Assembly (NCBI GenBank): GCA_951799425.1
Contig: OX637398.1
Coordinates: 20,718,270-20,782,269 of the forward strand
DNA length: 64,000 nucleotides
Source of the DNA: Ilex aquifolium
Lineage: Eukaryota; Streptophyta; Magnoliopsida; Aquifoliales; Aquifoliaceae
Reading direction: 5' to 3'
Below are positions 46,674 to 58,631 of this stretch, in pieces (the first letter of the stretch is position 1; each line of letters begins with the position of its first letter). Made by a program: the position numbers and the translations under genes. The notes beneath the pieces are model-generated. The model saw nothing but the letters and a program-made list of their open reading frames with translations. It was not told the origin of the DNA and made no database searches.

Positions 46674-49315
46674 ATGGCAAACACTTGATGTAAGCCTAAA
46701 ATTGGCTCATCTAAAGTGTCTTTAGTGCACGAAGTTATGGAAGAAAGCAGGCATCGAATCCCCAACCTATAGGAAGAGTTACCTCCACCCGAGGGGTAAG
46801 AGAACCGTGAGTTCGAATGAGAGCCGGAGGCCTCCATCAAGGCTATTTTGTAGGAAGTCTTGCAATAAGTCTTCAATTTTATTTAGGGCCTAGGGGACTT
46901 GATCAGAGAAGAATCCGGCCTCATCAGACAAGGACTGGAGTAGCTAGTAGATAGTCTGAACCATCCAAGGGGTGGTAGACAACCATTGTTTCCCCCTATA
47001 CAAGTGGCTCCAATTGAAGCACCATAGCGCGTGCTTCCGTTGTATGTGTCACCTCATAGAGCACAGCATGCTAGGAATGGCCTCAGATGCAACAACAATC
47101 CTTTTTTCTAGGAGGAAATGGTCCCCAATCCTGAGGTTGGGGGGCAAAGAAGGTAGCCACTGATTGCTATTCCAACGACACCTCAGGTGGTCATGAATAA
47201 GGACCAACTGGATTAAATAATTCAAGAATATGTCAGCCCCGCGATGAGAAGGGTTTCTAGGCCGACATACCACAAACCTTATCTCAACTGGGTGAACAGA
47301 GAATATGAGTATTTGTAAGGGTAGTTCTAATGTTCGCTACATTTTTGGGTGAAGACTGTTAGTCGACCGTGGAACATATTGGCTACTTCATCGTCTAGTG
47401 TGGTGAGATCGGGGCTAACGAATTCCTAAAGTTGAGGCTGGCTGTCAATTCCTTGACAACATCAGCCTTCAGGTCGTACATTGAGTTTGTGCCCAACTCC
47501 GTGTTAGGCTGGCAACAACATGAAGATAAGTTCCACACTCAATTTTAATACACTGAGCCAAAGGTCTCCATGGTTGAAATGGCCAGGTAGCACCAGATGA
47601 CTAGAGAAATGGCAAAACATTACATTATGCGGTTTGAAAAGGCGAGGAACCAATGCAGGTTAGTGTTGCCCGAGATGGAGTATGTGAGGATTGCACAAAG
47701 TAGTTTGGCATTTAAGCTTCGGAAGAAGTTCTAAGGAATGAAATTCAATGACCTTTGCGAGTTGGCCATGCGGTCTACCCGATACGAGCATTTCCTGCGC
47801 AAAGAGCTAGACTAAAGAAACGCTTCCAAATGGACATATTATAGAGATTTTTATGGTTGAGCCAGATCAAGAGTTAGAGGAAAACATGGCCAAGATTGTT
47901 GCAAGGTGGTCGCACATGTGTTGGGTTTTAACCAAGCCTCTAGAGAATCAAGAACAAGTCGCGCCGAGTGTTGATAATGGTGTTAACAATAGAGGTAGCC
48001 GAAAGTTTGAGTTTGACATTTCTAAGGCCTATCAAATTTTTGATCATCTGTTTGTTGACGACATCATCAAATTTTCATTTGGTCACAAGATCCCATCGGC
48101 CGCAGAGCTGAAGAACAAGACGTACTGTAAATGGCACCATATGTGGAGCCATTCTATGGCCAACTATGTGGTGTTCAGGAATGCCATTCAGGAGAATTTG
48201 ATAAAGGGACACCTGATCTTCAGAGATAAGGGAAAACCAAAGATGGGGGTTGATAAGGACCTTTTTTAGAAGAGAGCCACCATTAATATAGTGGAAGTAG
48301 GACAATCAAAAACCCCTAGGAAGAAGGTTGATTGGGGAAAAGATAGGTCAACAGATGATGAAAAGTCGAGGGGGGAGAAGGATGATGCACCCTTGGAGGA
48401 ATCATCAGAAGAGGACTCCAACCAGAATCGCATATATCAGCAGGACTCTAGGAGCAGCTCGATATGGTCAAGAATGGTCTATGTTGTAGGTGCAAAGCTT
48501 TTTACGAGATCATTTTGGAACATGAATTTATCAAGTAGGAGTGATTAAATCGTCAAAGAGGCCACGAAAGAAGAGGCACTACAAAGGAACCCATTGGGAA
48601 CGGTCGGGTGAGTGGCCGCTGCCTAAGCCAGACTAGGAGGATCGGCCAGGCAAGTTTACTAGGCCGAGCTCCAAAGGGCATGGTAAGGACATATCAAAGC
48701 CTTTGAAGGGTCAAGTAGGAACCAAGTACAAGGATTACGCCACAAGGTTAACGCTCGGTCAGCCTAACAAAGCTGAAGGTTATCGGGATTGTCCAAGGAT
48801 GGTGAAACAAACTGAACCGTTGGAGGGTTGTTGGTACGTAGCCCAGCACCAAAATTTCCATAGTACCATCAGCCTCAACTGCTGTCAAGATCACAGATGG
48901 GCAGCAAGCAACACATACAAGTGGAGTTGCACAGATGAGAAGAGGAGGAGAAGCTTCAAGCTCAGTAGTCCCAGGAAACATTCCAGTGACAAGAGCCCGA
49001 GATCAGAGAGATTAGATCCTAGTATGGGGTTTCCTCGCCTCTGCAGCATTCTGTGGCCTCAAAGAGGGCCGCAACTGAGGAAAAGGGAAAGAAAAAGGTA
49101 GATTCTAAACCTTCACCCAATGAGAGTTTTGAGGAACGAATGGTGAAAAGGGTGGTGGAGCGAACGAGGATCATGCTTAACATACCTCTAGAGACTTGTA
49201 AGGAAAAAAAGAAGCAAGATACTACAGACCCCACCAATGGAGATGATAGTGATGGTGGCAACTCCATCCAATTTGGCACTCTAGGGCCAGTAGTGTCTAT
49301 CAATGATCTTGGTTA
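46674..49315 (+). pseudogene. Element C gag
   Basis: Starts at ATG 46674 (MANT then a stop). The capsid region (about 47540-47830) in shifting frames reads HYIMRFEKARNQCRL, LRKKF and FNDLCELAMRSTRYEHFL, typical of Tat-type gag. The open piece 47853-48269 (NMAKIVARWSHMCWVL, then KFEFDISKAYQIFDHLF) and Lys/Ser-rich stretches follow to about 49315. It is deeply decayed. Confidence 0.72.
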
Positions 49316-49479
49316 AGAGCCAGGGACCCTAGGTCGTGTTTCTAGAAGGAGATGTTGAAGACAGGAGGATGTCAGGGTCAGCTTTCTTAGACAAAGACGA
49401 AGCGTCCAGGTGCTAGGAAGAGCATTCTCTCGAGATAAGTTTAAGCCACGAAGAAGAAGCGGACAGAGCGCTACTTCCC

Positions 49480-49870
49480 AACAATATGAAGGGTTGGTCG
49501 TTTAGTAGGCCTACATAGCCCATGATGCAACATTTAAAGCCACTATACATCTAAGCACACCTAGAGGGAAAACCTTTTAATAGGTTATTGGTGTATAATG
49601 GCATAACCGTCAACATTCTTCCCATAGCGACTATGAAGAAGCTTGGGAAGAAAGAAGAGGACTTAGTCCACACTGATCTAATTGTGAGCGGATTAAAGGA
49701 GTCAACAAGACTGTGGGAGTCCTACCCATTGAATTGGAAGATGGAAGCAAGACCAACATTAAGCCATTCTTCATGGTTGACACGACGGCATCCTACAATG
49801 CTCTCTTGGAACGGGTCTAGATCCACTTGAGCGAATGCATTCCATCAACTCTCTATTTGCAATTGGTGTT
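49480..49870 (+). pseudogene. Element C protease (catalytic Asp lost)
   Basis: The frame from 49588 reads VYNGITVNILPIATMKKLG where related elements have V-D-G-G-S-A-V-N-I-L-P. The catalytic Asp is Tyr and the Gly-Ser/Ala pair is changed. A frameshift follows near 49715, and the second block (FFMVDTTASYNALLERV-like) is in another frame. Confidence 0.68.
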
Positions 49871-50329
49871 GTGGAGTCTGGCAGATTTTGAGGTGGTAGA
49901 GCAGATCAAACACCTTTTGTGGTAGATGTTAACATGGCTTATGCTTGTCTCTACGAAGAAAAGATAGGCCCGATAAAGTTTCAGAGCCAAGATAAATACC
50001 GGAAGCCAAGAGAAGTCATGTTTTAGACTGACTTGAGGTCTAGTGAGATAAATCAAATGGAAGAGGAGGTCCACCGACCCACTAATGTGCAAAGGGCAAA
50101 CGATATGGAAGAACTAGAAAGACCATTTAATAGTGGAGCATAATAGTAAACAAATGAGCCAGGTCACCAGAATAAAAGCCTACCTTGTGAAAAAAAGGGT
50201 CAGCGCATTACACGTGGTCAGTGGACAACAAAACACCATTAACATGGTGGAATATGAGGATAATGAGTCTGAACGAATTCCTTCATGAGAGTTCATCGAG
50301 CTGGATGAAATCGATGCAGCCCCCGCTAA

Positions 50330-51390
50330 GATTGAAGACTTGGTGGAGGTTCAAGATCTCTTGCTAGAATTTAACCTTGGTGGTCTTGGGGAGCATCGAC
50401 CAACCTTTGTCAGCAAGCTTCTAGAGTCAAACTTCCAAGCGTGGCTTATGCAATTTCTAAGATAGTACTATGATATTTCGCCTAGAGCTATGAAGAAATG
50501 TCAGGGCTAGACTCGGTATTGGTAAAACATCGACTACTGATAATGGAAGGCTAGAGACCAATCAAATAGGCCCCAAGACTGATGTCCCAAGGGTTAACTT
50601 TGTTGGTAAAGGATGAGATTAAGTGCCTTTTGAAAATGAAGTATATCCAGGTAGCATGGTACACAGAATAGGTGTCCAGCATTGTGCCAGTTAAGAAAAA
50701 GACCAGCAAAATTAAGGTTTGTTATGACTATCGCGACCTCAACATGGAGACTCTAAAAGACGAGTATGTCATGTTGCTAGCAGACCTACTTGTAGATGCA
50801 GTCGCTATGAACAGCAACGCGGGCTACCATCAGATCTTCGTTGAGGAGAAGGATCGGCACAAAATTGCTTTTCAGTGTCCTAGATCGATTATGACATTCG
50901 AATGGAGAGTAATGTCGTTAGGGCTGAAGAATGCAGGAGCCACGTACCAGAAAGCCATGAACACCATCTTCCATGACATGATCAATAAGATCATAGCAGT
51001 GCATATTGATGACATCATAGTCAAGACTTAAGACATGGAAAAGCATCTTGGAGATCTAAAGTTAGTCTTTGGAAGGATGCGTGTTCACCAACTAAAGATG
51101 AACCCATTAAAAAGCGTCTTTGGGGTCACAGCAGGGAAGTTCCTTGGATTCCTGATACATAAGAAGGGGATTGAGGTAAACTAGAATAAAGCGAAGGCCA
51201 TCATAGAGGTCGCGCCTTCAAAGACCAAGAAGGAGCTTCAGCACCTGATTGTTCAAGTCAATATCCTTTGATGATTCATCGCCAATTGCACAGGGAAAGT
51301 GCAGGCATTCTCGTCACTCTTAAAACTAAAAGGCGCAGAGGATTTTAGATAGGAAGCACAGCATCAAGAGGTCTTCTGCCAGATCAAAGA
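50330..51390 (+). pseudogene. Element C reverse transcriptase
   Basis: The best piece (50672-51031) reads VPVKKKTSKIKVCYDYRDL, NAGYHQIFVEEKDRHK, VMSLGLKNAGATYQKAM and HIDDIIVKT, so the two catalytic Asp are present with His in place of Tyr. The upstream RT entry (ARAMKKCQG-type, 50450-50660) and downstream part (GKFLGFLIHKKGIEV near 51135) are separated by stops. It lacks a short stretch before NAGYHQIF compared with D, an internal deletion of about 6 codons. Confidence 0.8.
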
Positions 51391-51399
51391 GTAATTGGC

Positions 51400-52275
51400 G
51401 AATCCACCAGTTATTATGCCACCCATTAAGGGTAGGCCACTACTATTGTACTTATAGCCATACATGAGTCTATTGGGTGTTTGTTGGCTTAAATTAATAA
51501 TAAAAACAAAAAGTAGGCTGTTTATTATTTAAGTAGAATATTGACTCCAGTCGAGCAACTTTATTAGCCAATCAAGAAACTTTGTTTAGCATTGTACTTT
51601 GCAGCACAAAAGTTAAGAGTCTATATGATTTCAATTATTGTGTATATATTTGCGCAAACTGATCTAATTAAGTACATGCTAACAAGACCAATTATGAGAG
51701 GCCTAATCGACAAATGGGTTCTAGCCTTGATGGAATTCTCACTCCATTACTTGCCGCAACGCGCGGTGAAAGGCTAAGCACTGGCCAAATTTTTAGCAGA
51801 CCATCCTTGTAAGGAAGTAGAGCAAAACATGAAAGAATCACTCAGTTTTTTGGAAATACCCGTGGTGTCATTAATGCCGTGGAAATTAAGATTCGTCGGG
51901 TCAAGGACACGTGAATCTGCAGAGACCGATGATAATTATTAAATCTCCCCAAGGTCGCGAAACCCAATTTTCATTCAAATTAGAGTTCGAATGTACTAAT
52001 AAGCAAGCCAAATATGAAGCATTAATCATCGGGATTGAAGTTTTGTTGGGAATGGGAACATCAACGGTTGAAATAACTGGTGATTCTCAGTTAGTCATTA
52101 ACCAGATCGCATGCAGTTTTTAATGCAAAAGTTGAAAGTTATGCCCATTCCACTCCATTGCAATGACTTTGTTGGCAATTTTTGATGACGTGACATTGCG
52201 AGAGGTCCCAAGAGAAATGAACGACTAGGTTAACAACTTGGCCCAATTGGGATAAGGTCTAAGGATTCCTCGAGG
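51400..52275 (+). pseudogene. Element C RNase H and additional RNase H domains
   Basis: First domain at about 51420-51780 (LCLALYFAAQKLRVY, IKYMLTRPIMRG), second at about 51911-52123 (NKQAKYEALIIGIEVLLGMG, GDSQLVINQI). The second is the extra RNase H characteristic of the Tat lineage. Stops separate the parts, including one at 51775. Confidence 0.78.
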
Positions 52276-52276
52276 C

Positions 52277-53591
52277 ATGGATAAGCAATTAGTTAAAGTC
52301 CAAAGGAGAATTTTGTCATCCATAAGAACCAGAGGAATAGACTTTGAAGAATTAACCGTGGAGATGGAAGAGGAAGATGGAAGGTTCAACATTATACAGT
52401 TTCTAAAATATCCAAGTAGGGATGTGGAGCATGCCGTTAGGAAACGGTTGCATACTACATACTATGGATGGAGAACTATATAAGAAGGGAATGCATGATG
52501 AACTATAACTTAGGTGCATCGGCAGAGAAGAGGTCGTCCTGGTAATGGCTGAGATTCATGAAGGCATATGTAGTGCACATCAAGCTGGCATCAAGATGCA
52601 ATGGTTAATCAGAAGATATGGCTATTATTGGCCAAGTATTTTGAAAGATTGCATAGAGTATGCAAGAGGCTTCCAAGCATGTCAGCAGGGCCTATCCAGA
52701 GGGCGCCAACAATACAAATGCATCTTGTAGGCAAGCCATGGTCGTTTAGGGCTTGGGCCATGGATTTTATAGGAAAGGTTTTTCCCCCTTCTACGAAGCA
52801 GCATTCTTTTATCATTTTGGCCACCAACTATTACACAAAGTGGGTAGAGGCCATTCTCATGAGGACGATCAAGTAGAGCGATATCATACAGATGATAAAA
52901 GAAAACATTGTGCATCCGTTAAGGCTTCCCCGGCATATAGTGGCCAACCAAGGAACAGTCTTTGCAGGTTATGAAGTTAAGGGATTTGCAGAGGAACGTG
53001 GTTTCAGCATAGTCCATTCAACTCCATACTACACACAAGGAAATGGCCAAGCAGAATCTACTAACAAGGTGATGAAATGAATTATCACAAAAATGGTAGA
53101 AGACAATCCAAGGGGATGGCACGACAAGCTATCAAAGGCACTACGGGCATATAGAACGTCCAAACGGGTCCAGCACCAAAATCATGTCATTCAAGCTAAC
53201 ATACGGGCACAATGCAGTCTTTCCCATAGAAGTTACCGTGAAGTCGTTACGAGTAACCTTTAAGGATTTGGACGAAGTGCAGCTGGGTGTTTTGGATTGC
53301 ATCAAAGTGCAAAAGCTTAAAGTTGCAAGGGCGTACAATAAGAGAGTCAGGAATAAGACTTTCGGCATAGGTGACTTAGTTTGGAAAGTAAAGTTGTCTT
53401 TGAGACTAAATAATGTGAGGACTGGAAAGTGGTCGCCCAACTGGGAGGGGCCATTAAAGGTCCTCGAGATCAAGAAAGGCGGTGTTTACCACTTAAGAGA
53501 TTTGGATACAGAACACAACATTCGTTTTATTAATGGGCAGCTCCTGAAGGCCTACAAACCAACGGTCTGGGAGGCCGTGGAGCGCGAGTAA
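52277..53591 (+). pseudogene. Element C integrase
   Basis: Zinc-binding part near 52545-52700 (MAEIHEGICSAHQAGIKM, YWPSILKDC, FQACQQG), core (WAMDFIGKVFPP, TNYYTKWVEAI, VANQGTVFAG, YTQGNGQAESTNKVMK), and C-terminal part 53184-53591 (FKLTYGHNAVFPIEVTVKSL, NWEGPLKVLEIKKGGVYHL), the longest open section. The core Asp at the second position reads N (VANQGT). Stops at 52874, 53078 and elsewhere. Confidence 0.8.
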
Positions 53592-54650
53592 AACCTTTAA
53601 AGAAAAAGGATCATAGTCGGCAGCCTAGAACGGGCCAACGGCCAGCAAGGGGATCGCTCTACCATTTTAATAGTTGTAAAACGCAATAAGAAAAATGGAA
53701 GACAGTGAGCAACAAAGTAAATTTTATTCATAGAAATTGGTACAATTTCGATGAATACAATTTGCATGAAATGTAAAGTGCTACATAAGCATGACGTTAA
53801 GATAAGCTTTTTCTAAAGGCTTGTCGTCTTGAGTTTGAAGATGACAACTGACAGTCGTGGAGACAAAAAAAGGAGAAAAAGAAAGTTGATGAGTTGCTAG
53901 AATCCAAAGTATAGACCTCTGACACGAGCACCTTCTAGCTAGAATCTCCTTGAACATGCCAGCTTTCATTTGCCACACTGGTCCCTTTTTCCAAAAGTGA
54001 CACCTAGGAGACCCATACTAAGGTCAATCTGAAGATCAAAAGAATAAGACAGAATGTGGCTGCCATATGTTGTCAACCCATGCTACCTTACCCCCAAGAA
54101 AAGGATATACAAAACGACCCAAGGATGGATGCGAAATGAAGTGTTCATCCGAAGGGAGAACATGAAGTAGGTTGCTGAAACCAACTACGAATGTGGGGGG
54201 GGGGGGAATACATGGCAAAGGCCATGGTTAAGACTGAAGGTAGAAAAGTTTGGAAGCTAACAAGGTGATTGTCCAGATTTATCCCTTCTGGGTCATGAGG
54301 TTCAGAACGAGCGGCAGCCATATTGCACAGGGAAGAGGGCATATGTTAGTCTGGTTTGCTTCAGAGAAACCCAATTCTTTCAGTATTTATAGGCCGTGAA
54401 GGGATTGAATACTCTAATGGCCTTGCCTCGAAAATAGTCAAGCATTTATGATGGTTTAATGAGGAGAATGAAATGTCACCTTGAATGGCAGTCAAAGCGC
54501 CGAAATGTATGCACGTGAATTAGATTATGGTAAAGCATGATAGAAGTGGCAATTAATGCCATTTAATTTACAATCATGTCAACTATCACCAAAGAAATGA
54601 AAAAACAAATGTGAGTGAAGATAGTAAAGGGCAAAAGAGTCCATTTGTAT
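53592..54650. other. Element C spacer between integrase and antisense gene
   Basis: No gene on either strand with recognisable domains. The first 250 bp match the last part of element D. A G10 run lies near 54195. Confidence 0.5.
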
Positions 54651-57371
54651 TTTTTTATTTATTATCTTTCTAGAAACTGTACAAGATCAGAAAAATAAAC
54701 TTCTAGTTGATACAATGACCTATTCACGACTTGTAATTCGGCCGAAGTAGACTTGGCAGGGGCCAAGCCCGCATCTATAATGGTTGTGGCATTCACCGCA
54801 TCGGCCTTAAGCCAATCTAAATGCCCTTGATAGTATGCAGATTCTTCCAGGAGCATCGCACACTCGGCCTGAAGTTCAGCAATCTTACATTCTATCTCAG
54901 CCAGCTTCTGAGGAAGAGACTCAAAGTGGCTCGAGCGGATGGAGCAAGTTTTGATGTGCTGGTTCAAGTTGACTAATCACTCTCGTTGATCTTGGATAAT
55001 GGCAATGCAATTTTGTTGCTTCTGGTACAACAACCCACCTTTTTGAAAAATGGCCGGAAGTCCATTGGCTAGGCGAGCAAGTGCTTTGCGATCTTCGTCA
55101 AGAAGAAAAGAAGAAATGAAAAAAGCTCTGATTAAGGTCTGTCTCATCCGCCAAAACTGCAGGATGACCATTTAGGACTATCATTGCAATCCCGCGATGG
55201 GTTTCAAACTCGAGAGCCACAATCAGCTAAGACTGCTGAAAAGAGGCAAGACCGAAAGAAAGACGAGTTTTCAAGGAAGCCAGGATAGAAGATAAGCCAG
55301 CATCGCGAGAAGGGAGAATAGCCAAGGAATGGCAACGACCCGAGTGGTGGTCGTAACCTAAACAGTATCAGTCGCCTCAAGGGTATTTTGGCTTACTGGT
55401 GAACCAAGAAGTTCTTACCTTGGGGTTAGGCTTTCTTCGAGTTCAAGGTCCATAACTTCGACATCATCAACCGCATCAGTGACCATGTTATCAAAAGAAG
55501 GTTTTGGTGGAGCCAATTCAGCTATGGCCATAGAGGAGGCCATAAAAATTGGGACAATGGTTGGAGCAAGGGGCTCGAGATTCCAAAGATGACATCTTGA
55601 GAAGGTTACGTATTGACTAAAAGGGTCGTAGAAGGAGGAGTGCTTTCATGTTGGGGGACTCAGCGCGTAAGGGGTGTATCATCTTCAACATTTGGACCTT
55701 CGTCAACATGAGAATGAGAAACAGATGTAGAAGAACGTCAATGGACGTCGTTGGTTGTCTTTGCGGTGAAATCGTGTTGGAGAAATGGGAATGGTTAAAG
55801 AAGTCAGGTCCACAAAAGTAGTGGGATCAAGTTCAACTCCCCGAGAGGAATAACAATAGAAGGAGAAGTCCTGACGGAGCTGGCCCTAGGAGATGATTGA
55901 ACTCATGATGGAAAGTTCACATGGTTGAGAGTTGTGGCCGTGTCACATTTGAATTGCCGATTGATGTATCGCCTCCACCAAACCTTGGCAATCTTTGAAA
56001 TATCGAATGATTCCATGAAAGAGTCCATTAGAAAAGGGCGACAAGCATGAGAGTAGTGATGATTGGCTTCCCGAATGTTCATCTCGGTTAAATTCGACCG
56101 GGTGACAAGATCAATATTTAAAGTGCGAGCAAAAGAATAAGGGATTTGATGCACTAGACCAAATTGACAAGCGAACTGCTGAGGCATGTAAACTTTGACG
56201 TCGCAATGAGCATTGGCACAAATGAGTCAGCCCCAGGCTACATAGAGATAGGAAAACCATGCATCTTCGTGAGAAGTAGCAGCATCATTGGGGGCTTTTC
56301 CGGGATTGTAAAGGAACCATTCGGAACCTCTATTTCAAGCAAACGACATCCAGATGGGCTGTGAGCCATTCAAACTATACAAATAAGAGAAACAATCAGC
56401 AAAGGACTGTTATTTACAAGGGTCCGTGGCAAATAGATGACCATAAGAGAAGGAGAAGTTATCAATAGGCAGAATAGAGAGCTCCAAAAAATAAGCACGA
56501 AGCCATAGCTGAAGGACCCAGAGAGGACACAAACCCCTCTGTATCTTCGACGCCACCGTCTCCCACATTCTACGATAAAGGTGGGGAAGCAAGATAGGGG
56601 AAAGAGCATACGAAGATCCCACAGCCAAGAAGGCGGCCAACGGGATAAAATCTTTGGTTACCTTGTAAGACAGAATGCAGAAAAAGAACTAGTTAAGCCA
56701 GTAAAGTAACAACGAGATGTGTTCTTGATTTGTCACGGGGGGAGCCATCACGGCCATGATAGGTCGCAAGAAAATAAGATTAGGCAATGATTGGCTTGTT
56801 GTGCACGTCAAGTGGAAATACATAGTTCGCTTCTGCATGGGTAAGCAGAGCATTAGGCTCGGTCCCAAAGGAAGGAAGACCGAGGAGGGCAGAAATATCA
56901 TATACCGTGGGGCCCATCAAGCCAAAACGAAAGTGGAAGGCATTATCCGCCACATACCAAAATAGGAAAGCAGCGCTGAGTAGCGACTTATCAATGGGCA
57001 TTAAAATAATACTCAGTTCTATGGCATCACAAATTCCAAGACGACACCATAGAGAACCTTTGGTTGGTTTAACACGAGCCAACTATGAAATCCAATCGAG
57101 GGAAGGGGCTTTCCATGCAGGAACTGGATTGCTACTAAGTCAGTTTGTCCATTGGAGAGGTTCCTTGAAGTTGAAGGATAGGGACATGTGAGAGTTAGGG
57201 TAGATACGTCGCACTTCATTTGGAGGCATCTCCATGAAGGTGGGCCCAAGGGTCGTCTCTGGTGCTGAAGAAGAATCAGAAAGCGGATTAAAGGTACGAA
57301 GAGTGCACTAAGTGGCTTACACTCGAGAAAGATCCCTTTCAAGAGCAGCAGCACAATGAGCCTCCATTGTT
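54651..57371 (-). pseudogene. Element C antisense gene with plant mobile domain (PMD-like) and coiled coil
   Basis: Runs leftward, opposite to gag-pol. It starts near ATG 57369 (MEAHCAAALERDLSRV). The domain region (57120 to about 55900) contains WLVLNQPKVLYGV, AFLFWYVADNAFHFRFGLM, PTVYDISALLGLP, FIPLAAFLAVGSSYALSPI and CPLWVLQLWLRAYFLEL, the landmark order of the plant mobile domain (the 'aminotransferase-like, plant mobile domain' family). The C-terminus (54967-54662) is a charged coiled coil (LAEIECKIAELQAECAMLLE). Frames change at about 57000, 56690 and 56410, and stops are common, so this copy is dead. Proteins with this domain occur as host genes and in transposons; the role in the element is unknown. 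Confidence 0.72.
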
Positions 57372-57636
57372 GAAAAGGAAGGAAGAAAATTAGAGTAATA
57401 ACAAAGTACTAGGTCTGGAAGCGGATCGCATGCTATCCGTTTCTTGCAAATCTGAAAAGAGTAAAGAAAGACCAAAGGACTACACATGGAGCATTAGCCG
57501 TAATCCTCGAAGTATCACAGCCAATGGAGGTACAACAGCTGAGCAAGGCCGGTGTAACAGTAAAGGTTTAAATTCAAAGGAGCCAAAATAACTCCCCAAA
57601 TGTGGAGTGTTCAACGGCATCATTTTGGGGGGGCAA
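57372..57636. other. Element C 3' non-coding region with polypurine tract
   Basis: Non-coding. It ends in CATTTTGGGGGGGCAA right before the 3' LTR, a good polypurine tract. It should also contain the upstream region of the antisense gene. Confidence 0.6.
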
Positions 57637-58351
57637 TGTTTACAACCAAAAATAGCGAAATCTGAGAGTGATGCGTGGAAAGAATCTGACGGTCAGAAGG
57701 GAGTCTGTGAGAGTCTACAACCAATAGAACGGTTAAAAGAATATGACTCTTGGAATCCCGAGAAACGAGAAAACGTGACATTATGAACCATCAGTTGAAA
57801 ACGATTCAGCTTACATTCACGTATCTCAAGGGACAGAGTCATGATTACAGGTCATGGTCAGAAAAGATGGATCAACAGTTGACGGTCATCTCTATAAATA
57901 GCAGAGGCTAGGCTACCAAAAATAACCCCATGATCAAATTAAAAACAATCTTCACAGAGTTGGCCTATCTTTTTACTCAATACTTGCTTCCAAGCAACCT
58001 CTACTTTTTCTTGTAACACATCATTCCGGTGATCTTTTCTTACTTTCATTTAATGCTAAGTTTGGTGTTCGGTTCATCTTCCAGATTCGATTTAGTTTAC
58101 TCGTTACTTTGCATTTCCATAATTTACTGCCAGTAGTGTTCACACGTCTCTAACCGATGAAATTATTTAAAGTCTTTGAATCTCCAAGGCATAGAAAAGA
58201 ACTTAGAGGTAACCTTACGTCTCGCTACAGTAACCTGAACAGTCACGATTTTTAGAACTCAACGTCGGTTCAAGTAGTTAATGTCGTACGTTTTTTGATT
58301 TCAAGTCCACCTGGACTTTGGCATGCCCGCAATCCGAAAATACGCAAAACA
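57637..58351 (+). repeat. 3' LTR of element C
   Basis: TGTTTACAACC...GCAAAACA, 715 bp, with TATAAATA at 57893-57900. Aligns end to end with 45918-46632. Confidence 0.9.
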
Positions 58352-58510
58352 AACTAAATCAATAATAAAATTTTAATTCAAGCTTGACTTGGAATACCAA
58401 TGAATTTTGTTTTCATAAACCTTGTGCAAATCCAATCAACTCATAAACCCAGTCCGATTCGAAAACTCAGCGCAAACTAAATTTTGAACTTCAACTCAAT
58501 TCCACTATAT

Positions 58511-58616
58511 TTTTTTTTTTTTTTTTTTGGGAGGGGAAGGAGGACTTGAACCCTTGACCTCAAGAAGGTAAACCCTTCACAAGGTAAGGAGTACCATTAG
58601 ACTAAAGGTCTATTGG
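58511..58616 (-). mobile_element. tRNA-derived SINE with perfect 15-bp target duplication
   Basis: On the minus strand: an A-box-like TTAGTCTAATGGTAC, a B box GGTTCAAGTCC and an A-rich tail (plus-strand T18 at 58511-58528). Flanking 15-mers TCAATTCCACTATAT (58496-58510 and 58617-58631) are identical. Pol III promoter boxes, A-tail and 15-bp duplication define a LINE-mobilised SINE. The same family as 11089-11213. Confidence 0.85.
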
Positions 58617-58631
58617 TCAATTCCACTATAT

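Larger units (their letters stand above)
45918..58351 (+). mobile_element. Element C: full-length Tat-type Ty3/gypsy retrotransposon with antisense PMD gene
   Basis: 12.4 kb, two 715-bp LTRs (45918-46632, 57637-58351), primer site, gag, protease, RT, two RNase H-like domains, integrase, then an antisense gene and a polypurine tract. Flanks AATTA (45913-45917) and AACTA (58352-58356) are a 5-bp duplication with one change. It belongs to the same family as element D. All coding regions have stops. Confidence 0.9.

Noticed and set aside
56375..56417. Intron in the element C antisense gene (GTAAAT...TATAG)
   Set aside because: At 43 nt it is shorter than normal plant introns; a frameshift explains the break as well.
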